Assembly: GCF_030499575.1 (NCBI RefSeq)
Contig: NZ_JASTLC010000001.1
Coordinates: 558,001-622,000, forward strand
DNA from: Streptomyces sp. DG2A-72
GTDB lineage: Bacteria; Actinomycetota; Actinomycetes; Streptomycetales; Streptomycetaceae
Direction: 5' to 3'
Length of the DNA: 64,000 nucleotides
The position numbers and the translations under genes were made by a program. The number at the start of each line of letters is the position of its first letter. Positions within the stretch are counted from its first letter, which is position 1. The notes below the pieces were generated by a model that searched no databases, was not told the DNA's origin, and saw only the letters and a program-made list of their open reading frames with translations. Shown in pieces: positions 62,104 to 64,000 of this stretch.

Positions 62104-63672
62104 ATGCTGGCCAAGCTGACGACGCGCCTCAAACTCCGGCGCTCCACGCTCACCGGCGCGGTCGGGCTGGCCGTGCTGGCGGCCGGGCTGCCGGCGGTGG
62201 CCGTACGTGACACCGAGTCCGACCTGACGCGGTTCTACCGGCAGAAGGTCGTGTGGACGAAGTGCGACAGCAAGTCGATGCCGAAGGACCTCCAGTGCGG
62301 CAAGGTCACCGTCCCCCTCGACTATGCGAAGCCGAAGTCGGGCACGCTCGAGCTGGCCCTCGCCCGCTACCGGGCCACCGGCAAGTCGCGCGGCTCGGTG
62401 GTGCTGAACTTCGGCGGCCCCGGGATCCCCGGGATCCCCGAACTCGCCTTCGGCGGCGACGACTTCATGGAGCTGACCGACGGCTACGACGTGGTCTCCT
62501 TCGACCCGCGCGGCGTCGGCAGATCCTCCCCGGTCAGCTGCGGCGACGGCTCCGACGAGGCCTCGGAGGCGATGGGCACGGGCACGGACCTCACCGACGA
62601 CCCGCGGGCCGTCCTCAAGCAGTTGAAGGAGGCGGCCGCCCAGTGCGCGAAGCACTCCGGACCCGTGCTTCCCAACATAGGAACCGTGAACGCCTCCCGC
62701 GACCTGGACGTCATACGCCAGGCCGTCGGTGACAAGAAGCTCAACTACCTCGGCTTCTCGTACGGCACCCGGCTCGGCGCCGTGTACGCGGCGCAGTTCC
62801 CGGACAAGGTCGGCCGGCTGGTGCTCGACGGCGTGGACACGCTCACGGAGCCGCTGACCGAGCAGGCGGTCGTGGGCGCGGAGGGGCAGCAGACCGCGCT
62901 GGACGCCTTCGTCGCGTGGTGCGCCGAGGACGACGTCGCCTGTCCGCTCGGGACCGACTCCCGCACCGCCCGGGAACACGTCGTGACCCTCGTCGATTCG
63001 CTCGACGAGGATCCGGTGCCGACCGACTTCGGCGACTCCTTCACTGGGCAGGACCTCGTCGCCGCCCTCAGCCAGGCCCTGTACAGCGAGAACATGTGGC
63101 CCACGCTGGAACGTGCCATCGCCTCGCTCGTCGAGGACGGCGACGCCCGGGGCCTGCTCGCCCTCACCGGCGGCGGCATGGCACGGGACGACGACGGCGC
63201 CCTCGCGGACGAGGAGGACGTCCCCTTCGACAACCTGCCGGCCGCGTTGATGGCGATCAACTGCGCCGACGACCCCGACCGCCCGACGGCCGACTGGATC
63301 ACGAAGAACCTCGACCGGCTGCGCACCGAGTACGAGGAGGCATCCCCCGTCTTCGGCGAGTACCGCCTCACGGAGGTACTCATGTGTTACGGCCGCCCCA
63401 AGGGCACCGACTACATCCGCAAGAAGGTGCGGGACGTCGACACCCCGAAGATGCTCCTCGTGGGCACCCGCGGCGACCCGGCGACGCCGTACTGGTGGAC
63501 CACGGAGACGGCGAAGCGGCTGGGCTCCTCGGCCGTGGTGCTCGACAACAGGGGCGAGGGCCACACCGGTTACGCCTCCTCGAAGTGCGTGCACAAGAAG
63601 GTCGACGACTTCCTGCTCTACGGCTCCCTGCCCGCGAGCGGCAGCTCCTGCGGCTCGGATGACGACGACTGA
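62104..63672 (+). CDS. Secreted alpha/beta-hydrolase, tripeptidyl aminopeptidase type (S33)
   Basis: A 522-residue exported enzyme like SlpD/SlpE and Streptomyces tripeptidyl aminopeptidase. Signal/anchor segment STLTGAVGLAVLAAGLPAVA (residues about 15-35). Hydrolase: GSVVLNFGGPGIPGIPELAF (oxyanion), YDVVSFDPRGVGRSSPVSCG, nucleophile elbow NYLGFSYGTRLG with Ser, DGVDT, and C-terminal TAP-like part MLLVGTRGDPATPYWWTTET (Asp) and EGHTGYASSKCVHKKVDDFL (His). GGAGG is five bases before ATG 62104. It removes N-terminal peptides from secreted proteins. Confidence 0.93.
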   Translation: MLAKLTTRLKLRRSTLTGAVGLAVLAAGLPAVAVRDTESDLTRFYRQKVVWTKCDSKSMPKDLQCGKVTVPLDYAKPKSGTLELALARYRATGKSRGSVVLNFGGPGIPGIPELAFGGDDFMELTDGYDVVSFDPRGVGRSSPVSCGDGSDEASEAMGTGTDLTDDPRAVLKQLKEAAAQCAKHSGPVLPNIGTVNASRDLDVIRQAVGDKKLNYLGFSYGTRLGAVYAAQFPDKVGRLVLDGVDTLTEPLTEQAVVGAEGQQTALDAFVAWCAEDDVACPLGTDSRTAREHVVTLVDSLDEDPVPTDFGDSFTGQDLVAALSQALYSENMWPTLERAIASLVEDGDARGLLALTGGGMARDDDGALADEEDVPFDNLPAALMAINCADDPDRPTADWITKNLDRLRTEYEEASPVFGEYRLTEVLMCYGRPKGTDYIRKKVRDVDTPKMLLVGTRGDPATPYWWTTETAKRLGSSAVVLDNRGEGHTGYASSKCVHKKVDDFLLYGSLPASGSSCGSDDDD

Positions 63673-63754
63673 AGCCCAGGTCAGCGAATCACCCCTGATG
63701 TCCGGTTGAGTTACCCCAAGTGCCCGATCGGTGAATCGGGCCTATCGTGCTGAT

Positions 63755-64000
63755 ATGGAGCACGCACTCAGCCCCGCGACCCTCACCGAGCTGCGCCGTC
63801 CGCGCCCTTATCCGGCGGTGTCCGTGCTGACGCCGACGCACCGCCGTGAGCCGGAGAAGGCCCAGGACCCCGTACGGCTGCGCAATGTCGTGGCCGCGGC
63901 CAAGAAGCAGCTGGAGTCCGATCCCGCGGTCAGCCGGGACCGGCGTGCCGACGTCGAACGACAGCTCGACCAGGCCCTCGCCGAGGTCGACCTCACGCAT
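63755..64000 (+). CDS. baeRF-like protein (archaeo-eukaryotic release-factor fold), 5' part
   Basis: First 82 residues of a gene cut by the window end: MEHALSPATLTELRRPRPYP, AVSVLTPTHRREPEKAQDPV, RLRNVVAAAKKQLESDPAVS. The TPTHRREPEKAQDPVRLRN region resembles the N-terminus of bacterial archaeo-eukaryotic release-factor-like (baeRF, family 3) proteins, of unknown role. TATCGT at 63743-63748 is six bases before ATG 63755, so translation may be leaderless. Confidence 0.7.
   Translation, partial: MEHALSPATLTELRRPRPYPAVSVLTPTHRREPEKAQDPVRLRNVVAAAKKQLESDPAVSRDRRADVERQLDQALAEVDLTH

Noticed and set aside
61831..63594. Minus-strand ORF of 587 codons opposite the secreted peptidase gene
   Set aside because: Antisense shadow of a gene with signal peptide, catalytic triad and ribosome site.

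Overview
The window is about 71% GC, and every gene has the codon bias of a high-GC actinomycete. A chaplin, a mycothiol-transferase-type DinB protein, DUF6153, DUF6223 and SPW-repeat proteins, an S33-type secreted peptidase and the common intergenic hairpin repeat at 538-583 point to Streptomyces, and the accessory mix suggests a chromosome arm. No rRNA, complete tRNA, CRISPR array, insertion sequence or biosynthetic megasynthase was seen.

Layout. 1-8.7 kb: housekeeping and metabolic genes (DUF1905, aldo/keto reductase with divergent LysR, adenosine deaminase, glyoxalase-fold protein, dialkylglycine-decarboxylase-like PLP enzyme with divergent LysR, secreted FG-GAP protein). 9.3-11.8 kb: a BlaI repressor / M56 membrane protease pair followed by a NlpC/P60 cell-wall hydrolase. 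12-18.9 kb: a His/Met-rich envelope cluster of copper-locus type (DUF5134, DUF6153, DUF305, BNR-type lipoprotein, CopD-like membrane protein), with a broken multicopper oxidase and a broken DUF6153 copy. 19-27.4 kb: a reduced complex-I-like operon (nuoA, a degenerate NuoB/NuoD-like fusion with a His/Met-rich insert, then nuoH-J-K-L-M-N) without NuoE, F, G or I. It lies back to back with copZ, which has a perfect CsoR-type operator. 27.7-29.2 kb: gene decay, including two MFS fragments fused. 29.4 kb: a type IV restriction enzyme that probably recognises phosphorothioated DNA. 32-38.6 kb: an ABC uptake system of the sugar type with an amidase and an AraC regulator. 38.9-46.5 kb: a partly decayed catabolic locus (broken P450, FAH-type hydrolase, dioxygenase-like and acetoacetate-decarboxylase-like genes) next to an intact ferredoxin reductase / ferredoxin / glutamine-synthetase-like / P450 set. 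46.5-64 kb: assorted genes, including a two-component system with a frameshifted kinase, a sulfonate monooxygenase behind a cysteine-type leader peptide, an ArsR-SRPBCC fusion, a MerR-MFS pair, a chaplin and a secreted peptidase.

The strongest candidates for something undescribed are two. (1) A set of TACTAAG-type sites upstream of blaI, the NlpC gene, DUF5134 and DUF6153, with a weaker one before nuoA, suggests that one BlaI/M56 switch controls the whole metal/envelope region. (2) The copper-adjacent, peripheral-arm-deficient complex-I-like operon carries a degenerate NuoB/NuoD-like subunit with a His/Met-rich insert. Many genes here carry frameshifts. Some may be assembly errors, so those calls should be checked against reads.
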